Assembly: GCF_017873675.1 (NCBI RefSeq)
Contig: NZ_JAGGKK010000003.1
Location: 62,001-126,000, forward strand
Direction of reading: 5' to 3'
DNA: 64,000 nucleotides
DNA from: Virgibacillus litoralis
GTDB lineage: Bacteria > Bacillota > Bacilli > Bacillales > Amphibacillaceae
Shown: positions 26,813-37,640 of the stretch, in pieces
How the letters are laid out: the number at the start of each line of letters is the position of its first letter
Position numbering within the stretch: position 1 is the stretch's first letter
Notes under the pieces: generated by a model
Database searches by the model: none
What the model was told of the DNA's origin: nothing
What the model saw: only the letters and a program-made list of their open reading frames with translations
Program-made: the position numbers and the translations under genes

Positions 26813-27805
26813 TTAGATACGAAAAGCAGGTGCTGACGACTCTGCATTAAGTAATGACTTTATTTCGTCATCTAGCTTTAATAATGATATTGAACAGCCT
26901 GCCATTTCTAATGATGTCATATATTCACCTATAAATGTTTTGTAAACCTTGATCCCTTTTTCTTTCAAGATCTCTTGCACGCTTTTATTCACAATAAAAA
27001 GTTCCATCTCAGGTGTCGCACCTAACCCATTTACCAGGACTGCCACATCACTCCCTGAGAAATCTCTATCATTTAAAACTTTCTCGGTAAGTTCTTTCGC
27101 AATTGCATGTGCAGTAGCCATTTCCTTTCGCTCAATACCTGGCTCTCCATGGATACCAATTCCTATTTCCATTTCATTATCATCCAGTTGAAAACTGGGT
27201 TTCCCTGCAGCGGGGACAATACAAGATGTAAGAGCCATACCCATGGAACGAACATTTTCAACCACTTTTTCGGCAACAGCTTTTACTTCTTGTAGAGATC
27301 CTCCTTGTTCAGCTATCGCGCCTGCAATTTTATGAACAAATACAGTTCCCGCAATCCCTCTTCTTCCAGTAGTAAATGAACTATCTTCAACTGCAACATC
27401 ATCATTGACAACTACTTTTTCAATTTCAATTCCCTCTGCCTCTGCCAGTTCTGCAGCCATATCAAAATTTATCACATCACCGGTGTAGTTTTTAATCACT
27501 AAAAACACACCCTTTCCACTATCAACTGCTTTAATTGCTTCAAGCACTTGATCAGGGGTTGGAGATGTAAAAACTTCTCCAGATACTGCAGCATCAAGCA
27601 TTCCCTTTCCAATATAGCCAGCATGCGCGGGCTCATGCCCACTTCCTCCACCACTCACTATCCCAACTTTATTAGATACAGGTGCGTCTTTCCTGACGAT
27701 TACAGTTGTTTCAGGTAGCTGTTTAACATCGTTTGGATATGCTGCTGCAATTCCTTCAACCATCTCTTTCAAAGCCCAATCTGGGTTATTAATAATTTTT
27801 TTCAT
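26813..27805 (-). CDS. dhaK: Dihydroxyacetone kinase substrate subunit DhaK
   Basis: A 330-residue subunit that binds dihydroxyacetone covalently through a histidine (H219 in GIGIHGEPG) and receives phosphate from DhaL. The N-terminal GIVSGGGSGHEPAHAGYIG and SPTPDQVLEAI are family motifs. It is the first gene of dhaKLM, 86 bp downstream of glpK and separated from it by a terminator-like hairpin. Together the genes add free dihydroxyacetone use to the glycerol pathway. Confidence 0.93.
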   Translation of the reverse strand: MKKIINNPDWALKEMVEGIAAAYPNDVKQLPETTVIVRKDAPVSNKVGIVSGGGSGHEPAHAGYIGKGMLDAAVSGEVFTSPTPDQVLEAIKAVDSGKGVFLVIKNYTGDVINFDMAAELAEAEGIEIEKVVVNDDVAVEDSSFTTGRRGIAGTVFVHKIAGAIAEQGGSLQEVKAVAEKVVENVRSMGMALTSCIVPAAGKPSFQLDDNEMEIGIGIHGEPGIERKEMATAHAIAKELTEKVLNDRDFSGSDVAVLVNGLGATPEMELFIVNKSVQEILKEKGIKVYKTFIGEYMTSLEMAGCSISLLKLDDEIKSLLNAESSAPAFRI

Positions 27806-27832
27806 AATTTACACCCTCCACTATTTTGATAA

Positions 27833-27886
27833 AAAAAGAGAGGAATTCACATAGCCCCATTTGGATATTATGACCTCTCTCTTTTT
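27833..27886 (-). terminator. Terminator between glpK and dhaK
   Basis: AGAGAGGTCAT...ATGTGAATTCCTCTCT arms with a run of seven T on the minus strand, 6 bp beyond the glpK stop. Partial readthrough into dhaKLM is possible, since no clear dhaK promoter was found. Confidence 0.75.
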
Positions 27887-27891
27887 ACAAA

Positions 27892-30238
<2,347 letters not shown>

Positions 30239-30304
30239 CTCCCTTTTACTAAATTATTAAGCTAGAAAACGAGAAGTGGAATTCAGTAGATTAATAGATA
30301 GCAC

Positions 30305-30373
30305 GAAAAAGACCCACACCGCAATTGCGTACTTTTTTCAAAGTACTGTTGCAGCGTGGGTCTCCATGTCTCC
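30305..30373 (-). promoter_or_regulatory. glpF leader terminator and GlpP target
   Basis: On the minus strand GACCCACGCTGCAACAGTAC pairs with a complementary arm ending GTGTGGGTC and followed by TTTTTC. The motif GGAGACATGGAGACCC (30373-30358) overlaps its first arm and mirrors that of the glpD leader, the expected GlpP/glycerol-3-phosphate antitermination site. Confidence 0.8.
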
Positions 30374-30399
30374 ACCACGTTCTTAACTTGTTACATGTA

Positions 30400-30428
30400 A
30401 TCTTACCTCAACATGTAACCGCTGTCAA
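30400..30428 (-). promoter_or_regulatory. glpF promoter with overlapping cre
   Basis: Minus strand: consensus TTGACA (30428-30423), 17 nt, TAAGAT (30405-30400). TGACAGCGGTTACA (30427-30414) fits the cre consensus perfectly and covers the -35 box and spacer, so CcpA would repress glpFK in the presence of preferred sugars. Confidence 0.85.
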
Positions 30429-30477
30429 TAGTTTTTTTACATTAAAATTTAGAGTAATTTTGGTTATAGCCAAACCA

Positions 30478-30857
30478 TCATATGCGGATCATTAACAAAC
30501 TTTTTGACGTCTCGCTATCAAACTGTTTGTAACCTTTCGAAGCTTGATCAAGTGAAATTAATGTAGCGTTTACAGCCTTCGCAATTTGCGCGTTACCACT
30601 TAAAATTGCCTTCATTATACCCTATGGTAAAGCGTATGTGCTTTTGCAGAAACTAAACCAAGGTAAATTTTTAATGTTCCCTCTTTGGCATCCGAATCCT
30701 CGGAACCAGGATCACCTGTTACATATAGTCCTGGAATCCCTAGACGTCCTCCTGCCCTTGTTGCTTCCATAAAAGAGTTCAACACTATTACTCTGTCATT
30801 CGCTATAAGTGCCTCCTTATGTTTATATAATGACGTCCTTTTTGTTTGCCTTATCAA
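30478..30857 (-). pseudogene. fdhA: Formaldehyde dehydrogenase remnant
   Basis: Two fragments of a zinc alcohol dehydrogenase of the glutathione-independent formaldehyde dehydrogenase type. The first (to 30615) has MEATRAGGRLGIPGLYVTGD then GTLKIYLGL and stops at YHRV. In another frame the second reads MKAILSGNAQIAKAVNAT then LISLDQASKGYKQF and ends at 30478. The N-terminal two-thirds, with the catalytic zinc site, is gone and a frameshift plus deletion separates the pieces. It lies between glpP and glpF. Confidence 0.8.
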
Positions 30858-30912
30858 TTTCCGTAAATTTAAGCACTTATAACATAATATTTTGATAATT
30901 TAACAAATAAAT

Positions 30913-31458
30913 TTAAAAAGTCCATAGTTTAGTATTCGAAGTGGATACCGCAATTGCTCCTGCATCCAATGCTGCAGATACTTCTTCCTCTTTTTCCACA
31001 AGGCCACCTGCTATGACAGGGATATCGCTTTTTTGGCTAATGCTTGTAATAACACTTGTCATAAGTCCCGGCAGTACCTCAATGCAATCAGGCCTGAAAC
31101 GATCAACTAACTTAAGATTATGATCTAGTGCCATACTATCTAGTAAAAACATACGCTGAATGGCTAGTAGCTTATGTTTTTTTGCAAGTTTAATAATGTT
31201 TCCCCTGGTTGATAATACTCCGTCTGGCTTTATATCACGTAACAAATACTCCATTCCATATTCATCTGCTTTTAAGCCTTGAATTAAATCAAAGTGTATG
31301 AGCACTTTTTTATTTGAGCGCTTCGAATAATCCACTAAGCTTTTTAATTGGGATAGTCGAGTTTCCAATAATACAATAAAATTATGGTTTGATTCCAACG
31401 CCTTATCAAAATCCTTCATATTTCGAATCGCTGGTAAGACACCTGTAGGAATTTCCAT
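30913..31458 (-). CDS. glpP: Glycerol operon antiterminator GlpP
   Basis: A 181-residue RNA-binding antiterminator that, with glycerol-3-phosphate, allows readthrough of the glpF and glpD leader terminators. TGVLPAIRNMKDFDKAL, LIHFDLIQGLKADEYG and DIPVIAGGLVEKEEEV are conserved stretches of its TIM-barrel-like fold. ATG 31458 follows GATGGTGGTG; an upstream ATG at 31479 overlaps the acetyltransferase stop and is the alternative. It is separated from its glpF target by the formaldehyde dehydrogenase remnant. Confidence 0.93.
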   Translation of the reverse strand: MEIPTGVLPAIRNMKDFDKALESNHNFIVLLETRLSQLKSLVDYSKRSNKKVLIHFDLIQGLKADEYGMEYLLRDIKPDGVLSTRGNIIKLAKKHKLLAIQRMFLLDSMALDHNLKLVDRFRPDCIEVLPGLMTSVITSISQKSDIPVIAGGLVEKEEEVSAALDAGAIAVSTSNTKLWTF

Positions 31459-31478
31459 TTTATACACCACCATCGGCA

Positions 31479-31991
31479 TTATTCTTTTTCCAACTGCTTA
31501 CCCATCTCTTCTTTCGTATAAATAAGCTGCATCGGATTGCCACCGACAAATACGCCCGGTGGAACATCCTTATTCACGAGTGTTCCTGCTGATACCACTG
31601 CTCCGTCACCAATTGTTGTGCCCGGAAGAATAGTAGCGTTCGCGCCTATTAACACTTCATCACCAATGATAACTTCACCAATTCGGTACTCTTTTATCAA
31701 ATACTCATGCGCTAAAATAGTCGTATTGTATCCGATTATACTATTTGCTCCGACGGTTATTTTTTCCGGAAACATAACGTCAGGCATTACCATTAATGCA
31801 AATGCTGTTTTTTTTCCTACCTTCATTCGTAAAAACGTGCGATATAGCCAATTTTTCATACCTAAAAACGGGGTATACCGACCAAGCTGAATGACAATAA
31901 AATTTTTTGCCACCTTCCAGAATGACACTGTTTTATATATTTGCCATAGCGAGTTGGCATGGGTAACTGGGTATCGATTGGTTTTACGCAT
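31479..31991 (-). CDS. Hexapeptide-repeat acetyltransferase (YvoF-like)
   Basis: A 170-residue acyltransferase of the left-handed beta-helix class. Hexapeptide repeats run from about residue 75 (ITVGANSIIGYNTTIL) to IGANATILPGTTIGDGAVVSAG, with the usual ending PPGVFVGGNPMQLI. Such enzymes transfer acetyl groups from acetyl-CoA to sugars or other hydroxyls; the acceptor is unknown. It lies 3 bp after ppaX, as yvoF does in B. subtilis. Confidence 0.8.
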   Translation of the reverse strand: MRKTNRYPVTHANSLWQIYKTVSFWKVAKNFIVIQLGRYTPFLGMKNWLYRTFLRMKVGKKTAFALMVMPDVMFPEKITVGANSIIGYNTTILAHEYLIKEYRIGEVIIGDEVLIGANATILPGTTIGDGAVVSAGTLVNKDVPPGVFVGGNPMQLIYTKEEMGKQLEKE

Positions 31992-31994
31992 AAC

Positions 31995-32630
31995 TTACAC
32001 TCCCAAAATTTTAAGAAGATCCTGCATATCATCTAGCATATATGTTGGCTTATACTCGGATAACTTCTCCTTACCCTTCAATGACCAGGCAACGCCAGCC
32101 GTTTGCACACCAGCATTTTTGCCTGCATCAATGTCATGATGATTATCCCCGACCATAAGTGTTGAATCGGCCGATGCTCCTAATTCCTGCATTGCTTTCA
32201 GGACCGGCTCTGGATGAGGTTTTGCATGGACAACATCATCTAAAGTAATAATAGTTTCAAAGTAATTAGACAAACCTGTAACTTTTAATCCCATTTCTAC
32301 TGTTCGATTCATTTTCGTTGTAACGATTCCAAGCTTAAAATTTTTCTTTTGTAATTGGTCAATCGTTTTGATGACATTTGGAAAAGCTGTTACATAGTTA
32401 TTATGGTGGTACAAATTATGCTCCCGGTATGTTTCAACCATTTTCTCAACCTGATCAGGATCAACCTGATGGAATGTATCCCTTAATGGTGGTCCGATAA
32501 ATTCGATTGCTTCTCTACGGGAAAGCTCTCTTCCATATTGTTCAAATGTATGCATGAACGATGCAATAATTAATTCATTCGTGTCTATTAAGGTGCCATC
32601 AAGATCAAAGAGTATTGTATGAATGTTCAT
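31995..32630 (-). CDS. ppaX: Pyrophosphatase PpaX
   Basis: A 211-residue HAD hydrolase that removes the pyrophosphate released when HprK dephosphorylates seryl-HPr or Crh by phosphorolysis. The nucleophile motif is FDLDGTLIDT, motif II is IVTTKM and motif IV is MVGDNHHDIDAG. ATG 32630 has AGAAAGGAC upstream and overlaps the yvoD end by 26 bases. The operon hprK-lgt-yvoD-ppaX is as in B. subtilis, which supports this over a general phosphoglycolate phosphatase. Confidence 0.92.
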   Translation of the reverse strand: MNIHTILFDLDGTLIDTNELIIASFMHTFEQYGRELSRREAIEFIGPPLRDTFHQVDPDQVEKMVETYREHNLYHHNNYVTAFPNVIKTIDQLQKKNFKLGIVTTKMNRTVEMGLKVTGLSNYFETIITLDDVVHAKPHPEPVLKAMQELGASADSTLMVGDNHHDIDAGKNAGVQTAGVAWSLKGKEKLSEYKPTYMLDDMQDLLKILGV

Positions 32631-33564
32631 GAGATGTGTCCTTTCTTTTCTGGTTATCAATGCGCCGCCAAAAAAATGCTACCGTCATTGTTAATAGTAT
32701 TGCCGTTACCAAGCGAATTAAAAGTAACGGCAAGACAGGAATACCAAGCGGAATAAATATTAACGTATCCTCCACTACCGCGTGACAGGAAACAAGAAAG
32801 ATTAACGCCAAATACATATCACGCCTCGATACGCCATCTTCTTCCACTGCCTGAATCATCAGCCCGGCACCATAGGCAAGGCCGATTGTCAGTCCAGCAA
32901 CAAGCGTCATGGATGTATTCTTTTCCATACCAAGCATCCTGGTGAATGGAGCAAATTTATCTGAAAAAATAGTTAGCCAGCCTTTTTCACGCAAATACTG
33001 CATAACTACCATGAGCGGAATAACGATTAGTGCCAGCTGTACGACTGCTACAACAGCGGTTTGAAATCCCTGCAGCAAAATTTCATTCCAGCCATTAAGT
33101 TCGACACCTGATGCAGAAATAAGACCATATTGCGCTTGTTCAGCCCCACCATTCCAAAGTAGATTAATCGTAACTGCCGAAATAAGCGCTAATGACACCC
33201 GAATTCCTGAAATAAACCACCAGCTAACGCCTACCCTGGCAGCCACAGTCGATTCGATAAATAAGTTATGGGAAAAAGACAGCATTACAGCTAATATAAA
33301 GACTTCTTTTACTGTAAAATCAAACGATACAATGGCAGCAATTCCAGCGTATAAATTCAGTGAATTCCCTAATACCAATGGCACTGCTGCCTCTCCACTT
33401 AATCCAAGTAAACCCATAATAGGGCTAATCTGGTCAATAATCCATGGCAGTACCGGTGTATGTTGTAATATGGTCACAATCAAAGTAATTGGAAAAATGA
33501 CTTTTCCTAATGTCCATGTGACTTGAAGTCCTTGTTGTAAACCACGCTTAAAAATCCCTGCCAA
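32605..33564 (-). CDS. yvoD: Gate-domain membrane protein YvoD
   Basis: A 319-residue integral membrane protein with about eight helices and the nucleoside-recognition (Gate) domain twice, seen in LVLGNSLNLYAGIAAIV and later LIFLVSCHAVVEDTLIF. Start is TTG 33564 with AGAGGGATG upstream. Its transport or signalling role is unknown. It is encoded between lgt and ppaX, with a 26-base overlap into ppaX. Confidence 0.8.
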   Translation of the reverse strand: MAGIFKRGLQQGLQVTWTLGKVIFPITLIVTILQHTPVLPWIIDQISPIMGLLGLSGEAAVPLVLGNSLNLYAGIAAIVSFDFTVKEVFILAVMLSFSHNLFIESTVAARVGVSWWFISGIRVSLALISAVTINLLWNGGAEQAQYGLISASGVELNGWNEILLQGFQTAVVAVVQLALIVIPLMVVMQYLREKGWLTIFSDKFAPFTRMLGMEKNTSMTLVAGLTIGLAYGAGLMIQAVEEDGVSRRDMYLALIFLVSCHAVVEDTLIFIPLGIPVLPLLLIRLVTAILLTMTVAFFWRRIDNQKRKDTSHEHSYNTL

Positions 33565-33584
33565 TCGTTCATCCCTCTTTTCAG

Positions 33585-34424
33585 TTACTTCTTCTTATTG
33601 GTTACTTTTTTGCCATCATAATGCTTATTAGCAAGCCCTGTTCTACGGCGATAAACAATTACCGCTAATCCGATCAGAATAATTGCAATCGAGATAAGCT
33701 GTGCCACACGGAAAGGACCGAAATATAGACTGTCAGTACGCATACCTTCAATGAAGAAACGGCCAACAGAATATGCCATTAGATAGCTTATAAATACTTC
33801 TCCACGTAATGGGTTTTTACGACGTAGTATAAGTAGGAAAATGAGTACAACTATATTCCAAAATGACTCATATAAAAATGTTGGATGGTACATTACGCCA
33901 TCAATACACATTTGATTCATAATAAAATCAGGTAAATATTGATGAAAACTATTATATGTAGCTTCTGAGATTGCACCTCCATGTGCCTCCTGATTCATAA
34001 AGTTTCCCCAACGGCCTATAGCCTGTCCAAGTATTAAACTTGGTGCAGCAATATCAGTCAACTGCCAGAATGAAACTTTTTTAACACGAGCGTAAACAAT
34101 TGTCGTTAGCACAGCGCCGATTAAAGCACCGTGAATTGCTATTCCGCCCTCCCAGATTGCAAAAATGTCCCACCAAGGTCCACCTGTATAACGTTCCCAT
34201 TCAAAAATTACATAGTAAATACGAGCAAATATAATCGAAATAGGGATAGCAAACACAATTAAATCGACCATTAAATCTTTCTGTAAACCTAGTCGATCTG
34301 ATTCCTTAGTGGCCAGGTACAACCCTATAAATGCTCCCGCTGCAATAATTAACCCATACCAATAAATCGTTAATGGACCAATATCCAGAAAAACACGGTC
34401 CAATGCTGGTGCACTACAACTCAA
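33585..34424 (-). CDS. lgt: Prolipoprotein diacylglyceryl transferase
   Basis: A 279-residue membrane enzyme that attaches diacylglycerol to the lipobox cysteine of prelipoproteins such as the binding protein, NirK-like and CccB-like products of this window. IGRWGNFMNQEAHGG (about residues 130-144) is the Lgt signature with its catalytic arginine region, and HPTFLYESFWN follows. The start is probably TTG 34424, eight bases after AGGAG; GTG 34433 overlaps that site. It is 11 bp after hprK. Confidence 0.93.
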   Translation of the reverse strand: MSCSAPALDRVFLDIGPLTIYWYGLIIAAGAFIGLYLATKESDRLGLQKDLMVDLIVFAIPISIIFARIYYVIFEWERYTGGPWWDIFAIWEGGIAIHGALIGAVLTTIVYARVKKVSFWQLTDIAAPSLILGQAIGRWGNFMNQEAHGGAISEATYNSFHQYLPDFIMNQMCIDGVMYHPTFLYESFWNIVVLIFLLILRRKNPLRGEVFISYLMAYSVGRFFIEGMRTDSLYFGPFRVAQLISIAIILIGLAVIVYRRRTGLANKHYDGKKVTNKKK

Positions 34425-34435
34425 TCCAATCACTC

Positions 34436-35374
34436 CTATTCATCTGTTTCATCTTTATCCTGATCAATCATCGTTGTAAGACGATCAGAGAATTCCTCGG
34501 CTGCATTAACACCCATTCGCTTTAGCCGGAAGTTCATCGCTGCAACTTCAATAATTACAGCTAGATTTCGCCCTGGACGAACAGGAATTGTTGCTTTTGG
34601 AAGATGAACATCCATTATTTTCATCGTTTCTTCATCTAAACCTAAACGATCATACTGTTTCTGCTGATCCCATAATTCCAAATTAATAATCAGTGATATT
34701 TTTTTAAAACTTCGTACGGAACCTGCACCAAATAGAGTCATGACATTGATAATACCAAGTCCACGAATTTCTAATAAATGCTCAATTAATGGTGGTGGAT
34801 TACCAATTAGACTATCATAGTCCTCTTGACGAATTTCCACACTGTCATCAGCAACAAGACGATGCCCGCGTTTAACTAACTCAAGCGCTGTCTCACTTTT
34901 ACCAACACCACTTTGGCCCGTTATCAACACACCCACACCATAAATATCGACTAATACGCCGTGAATTGCAGTGAATGGGGCAAACTTTGCTTCCAAATAG
35001 TTGGTAAGTCTGCTTATGACTCGTGTTGTTTTGCGCGGGGAGTGTAAAATTGGTACTCCGGATTCGTTCGCAGCTTCAAGTAAGACCTCTGGAATATCCA
35101 TTCCACGAGATACGACAATACCCGGTGTTATATCCGTGCATAATTGTTCCGCACGACTCCTTTTGTTTTCATCAGTTAAATCAAGAAAGTATGCCATTTC
35201 CGTTTTACCTACTAGCTGCAACCGTTCCTTAGGATAATACTTAAAATAACCTGTCATCTCAATTCCTGGACGGGAAATATCGCTCGTAGTAATTTCTCTA
35301 TGTATGCCATCCTCCCCAGCAACCAAGGTCAGATTAAAATTTTCCAGCAAATCTTTCGTACGGACTTTTACCAT
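34436..35374 (-). CDS. hprK: HPr kinase/phosphorylase
   Basis: A 312-residue bifunctional enzyme that phosphorylates the regulatory serine of HPr and Crh, and reverses it by phosphorolysis. The P-loop is [12 protein letters not shown] (residues about 152-163), followed by [12 protein letters not shown] and the HprK signature [15 protein letters not shown]. It heads the hprK-lgt-yvoD-ppaX-yvoF series and acts on the crh product encoded about 20 kb away in this window. Confidence 0.96.
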   Translation of the reverse strand: MVKVRTKDLLENFNLTLVAGEDGIHREITTSDISRPGIEMTGYFKYYPKERLQLVGKTEMAYFLDLTDENKRSRAEQLCTDITPGIVVSRGMDIPEVLLEAANESGVPILHSPRKTTRVISRLTNYLEAKFAPFTAIHGVLVDIYGVGVLITGQSGVGKSETALELVKRGHRLVADDSVEIRQEDYDSLIGNPPPLIEHLLEIRGLGIINVMTLFGAGSVRSFKKISLIINLELWDQQKQYDRLGLDEETMKIMDVHLPKATIPVRPGRNLAVIIEVAAMNFRLKRMGVNAAEEFSDRLTTMIDQDKDETDE

Positions 35375-35471
35375 CTATATAAACCTCCAATAATATGCAC
35401 AATTACTGATTTTCATTGTAGCATATTTTTGCTTGTTGAAGTATCTGGGAAGTTTGATAAACGCAGTTTTC

Positions 35472-35563
35472 TTAGAAAAATTGGCATTCGCCAAGCCTAA
35501 TGGTGAGTGCCTTAGTTGTACTTATGCAGTTAGAAAGGATTTATACTTTCTTATCTGCTAACA
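35472..35563 (-). repeat. Two-stem dispersed repeat, copy B
   Basis: Stem I pairs GGCATTCGCC with GGTGAGTGCC (wobble pairs only), linker TTAGTTGTACTTATGC, stem II GCAGTTAGAAAG with CTTTCTTATCTGC. It begins directly after the U-tract of the yvlD terminator. Confidence 0.75.
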
Positions 35564-35594
35564 TAAAAAATCGCAGGATAACACCTGCGATTTC
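35564..35594 (-). terminator. yvlD terminator
   Basis: AAATCGCAGG/CCTGCGATTT perfect 10-bp stem with ATAACA-type loop, followed on the minus strand by TTTTTT; 6 bp past the yvlD stop. Confidence 0.9.
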
Positions 35595-35599
35595 AAGGT

Positions 35600-35956
35600 T
35601 TATTTCATTGTATCCTTCACTAACCTGTTTAATAGTAAATTCAATATCGAAATAATTACAGCAGCAATAATTGCTGTTCCAAAGCCTGTGATAACAAATG
35701 AAGCATCCATTATGGCTTGGGTAATCATTAACGTTATAGCGTTTATCACGAACAGAAATAAACCAAGTGTTAGGAAAGTAATCGGTAGAGTCAATACTAC
35801 TAAAATTGGTTTGACGATCATATTTAAAATTGCCAAAATAACACTTGCCAAAACAGCTGTGCCGAAGCCTTCCAGCTGAAATCCTTCAAATAGCTGTGCT
35901 ACTGCAATTAACGCAACTGCATTTAATAATATGGATAAAAACCAGCGAAGCAGCAT
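35600..35956 (-). CDS. yvlD: YvlD-like phage-holin-family membrane protein
   Basis: A 118-residue protein with four hydrophobic segments (Mycobacterium-phage holin superfamily IV type); ILNMIVKPILVVLTLPITFLTLGL is the conserved centre. Despite the family name these chromosomal proteins are not lysis holins. It overlaps yvlC by one base, as in the B. subtilis yvlABCD operon, which responds to envelope stress. Function unknown. Confidence 0.82.
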   Translation of the reverse strand: MLLRWFLSILLNAVALIAVAQLFEGFQLEGFGTAVLASVILAILNMIVKPILVVLTLPITFLTLGLFLFVINAITLMITQAIMDASFVITGFGTAIIAAVIISILNLLLNRLVKDTMK

Positions 35957-36150
35957 TAACGCACCTCCCCTTCTTTCGGAATAACAATCATTCCTATTAA
36001 GTAAATGAATATTGCCGCCGCACCTACAAATACACCTGCAACGAATAATAGGCGGACAATTGTTGAGTCAATATTAAAGTATTCGGCAAGTCCACCACAA
36101 ATTCCTCCAATCATAACATCAGATTCTGAACGATATAACTTCTTACTCAT
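35956..36150 (-). CDS. yvlC: PspC-domain protein YvlC
   Basis: A 64-residue PspC-family protein: RSESDVMIGGICGGLAEYFNID followed by one or two hydrophobic segments to the C terminus. PspC proteins are part of phage-shock/envelope-stress responses. GGAGGATCC precedes ATG 36150. It forms a two-gene unit with yvlD, 23 bp after bshB2. Confidence 0.85.
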   Translation of the reverse strand: MSKKLYRSESDVMIGGICGGLAEYFNIDSTIVRLLFVAGVFVGAAAIFIYLIGMIVIPKEGEVR

Positions 36151-36173
36151 TATGGATCCTCCTTTATTAGTGG

Positions 36174-36842
36174 TTATTCATATTTCCAAATATAAAAATG
36201 TTCTTTCCCTAAACGCTTTTTCGCTTCCTCTTTAAGGTCATCATCCAATTCTGGATTTTCCTTGAATTTGCTTAAAATCCCACTTGCCTGAGACTCATGA
36301 GCTAAAATCGCATCCATCTTCTGGTCAAAAAATGGGGTAACATCATTCTTGATATCTGGCTCTCCCAGCTCCTCAACATAATTATTTGTGATAGGCTGCA
36401 CCCACACTGTTGGTCGATTCTCAGGCGCCATCAACTTAACAGCTTCAACAGCTGCAGCCCCAAGTGCATCATGGTCAGGATGTACTGCACGTTCTGGATA
36501 GTGCGTGATCACTAAGCTCGGATTAATCTCTTCTAAAATACCCTTTAAATGATCTGCAACCTCGTGTCTATCTTCAAACTCAAGTGTTTTATCACGATAA
36601 CCTAACATTTGTAAGTCAATATCAAGCCTCTCACAAGCATTATTTAACTCTTCTTTTCGAATTTCCGGTAATGTTTCCCGATTTGCAAAAGTTGGTGAAC
36701 CCATGTTTCTTCCCATTTCACCAAGAGTTCCACATAAATATGTTACTGGAACACCTTGCTCACGATATTTCGTGATCGTCCCAGCCGCACCAAATGACTC
36801 ATCATCAGGATGCGGATAAATTACAACAACATGTTTTTCCAT
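36174..36842 (-). CDS. bshB2: Bacillithiol N-acetylglucosaminyl-malate deacetylase BshB2
   Basis: A 222-residue PIG-L/LmbE zinc deacetylase. The zinc motif YPHPDDESFGAAG is at the N terminus and the second ligand histidine is in PERAVHPDHDALG. In Bacillus the BshB enzymes remove acetate from GlcNAc-malate in bacillithiol synthesis. The order yojF-yojG(bshB2) is retained, which supports bshB2 over other LmbE-like deacetylases. Confidence 0.88.
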   Translation of the reverse strand: MEKHVVVIYPHPDDESFGAAGTITKYREQGVPVTYLCGTLGEMGRNMGSPTFANRETLPEIRKEELNNACERLDIDLQMLGYRDKTLEFEDRHEVADHLKGILEEINPSLVITHYPERAVHPDHDALGAAAVEAVKLMAPENRPTVWVQPITNNYVEELGEPDIKNDVTPFFDQKMDAILAHESQASGILSKFKENPELDDDLKEEAKKRLGKEHFYIWKYE

Positions 36843-36865
36843 ATTAAAATCACCTAGCCCTTAAA

Positions 36866-37222
36866 TTAATAGCGAAATGGAGTTTCACTGATTTGTAGTG
36901 ATACCATTAACCGACCTTCACGATCATGTCCTGCAAGTAAAAGCTGATTATCACCATGAATTGTCCAATCTGTTAAACCTTCCGCATAAATCCAGCCTAT
37001 CTCCATTTTTAATCCCACACGGTATGTCTTTCCATTTCCAACGATTTTCGCTTGAGAAAACTTAACTTTCGCATTACGTATATACGCACCGACATTATAA
37101 GCCTTATCATCAAAATGGCTGGCATAAGCGCCATTAGTTGTTTCTAAATGAACATATACATCTTTATTCGAATAATTTTCTAATAAATCTTGCATTTTTT
37201 GAATCTGAATTGGTTTCATCAA
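36866..37222 (-). CDS. yojF: YojF (DUF1806) family protein
   Basis: A 118-residue soluble protein of the DUF1806 family, rich in beta strands (VYVHLETTNGAYASHF, VGAYIRNAKVKF). It is encoded immediately before bshB2 in Bacillus and here, 23 bp apart, so a role with bacillithiol is likely but the activity is unknown. GGGAGGAAACATTTTG precedes the start codon. Confidence 0.82.
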   Translation of the reverse strand: MMKPIQIQKMQDLLENYSNKDVYVHLETTNGAYASHFDDKAYNVGAYIRNAKVKFSQAKIVGNGKTYRVGLKMEIGWIYAEGLTDWTIHGDNQLLLAGHDREGRLMVSLQISETPFRY

Positions 37223-37252
37223 AATGTTTCCTCCCTAGCACCTTCTCATTTA

Positions 37253-37291
37253 ACCTTACCTAAACGACAGGAATGCGTCAAAAATTTTGAC
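37253..37291 (-). promoter_or_regulatory. yojF promoter with palindrome at -35
   Basis: Minus strand: TTGACG (37281-37276), 17 nt, TAAGGT (37258-37253). GTCAAAAATTTTGAC (37277-37291) is a palindrome with 7-bp arms and overlaps the -35 box, a possible repressor site. Confidence 0.55.
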
Positions 37292-37423
37292 CATAAACTT
37301 GTCTTATTATAGGAAGGGAGGCATTTTTACTTACGTGTAAATTGTTGTCCTTGTTCTGTTTATATTTCGTCTCTTTTGATGTTATTCTCAACTCTCTACT
37401 TGTATTCATACTCGCTCCTACAT

Positions 37424-37503
37424 TTAGAAAACTGGTTTATCGCCAGACTAGTGATGAAACCTCTTAGTTGCATTATACGGTTAGAATATATATATGCTGT
37501 CTG
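37424..37503 (-). repeat. Two-stem dispersed repeat, degenerate copy C'
   Basis: GGTTTATC pairs with GATGAAACC (one bulge) and the linker reads TTAGTTGCATTATAC; stem II is weak. It lies in tandem with copy C and carries TTAGAAAACT at the outer edge like the others. Confidence 0.55.
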
Positions 37504-37593
37504 GTTAGAATACTTGGCATATCGTCAAGCCCTAATATAGATAAGCCTTAGTTGCACTTATGCAGTAAGAAAGGATTTATGCTTTCTTACTGC
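37504..37593 (-). repeat. Two-stem dispersed repeat, copy C
   Basis: Stem I GGCATATC/GATAAGCC, linker TTAGTTGCACTTATGC, stem II GCAGTAAGAAAG/CTTTCTTACTGC. It starts at the U-tract of the uvrA terminator. Confidence 0.75.
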
Positions 37594-37633
37594 CAAAAAA
37601 AGATAGCCAGCCTGTTTTCAGTCTAGCTATCCT
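37594..37633 (-). terminator. uvrBA terminator
   Basis: GGATAGC...GCTATCT arms with inner CTGAAAACAG pairing, followed on the minus strand by TTTTTTT, 8 bp beyond the uvrA stop. Confidence 0.85.
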
Positions 37634-37640
37634 CCAGTTT

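Noticed and set aside
35600-35956. Prophage holin
   Set aside because: YvlD is a chromosomal envelope-stress protein paired with PspC-like YvlC; no other phage genes nearby.
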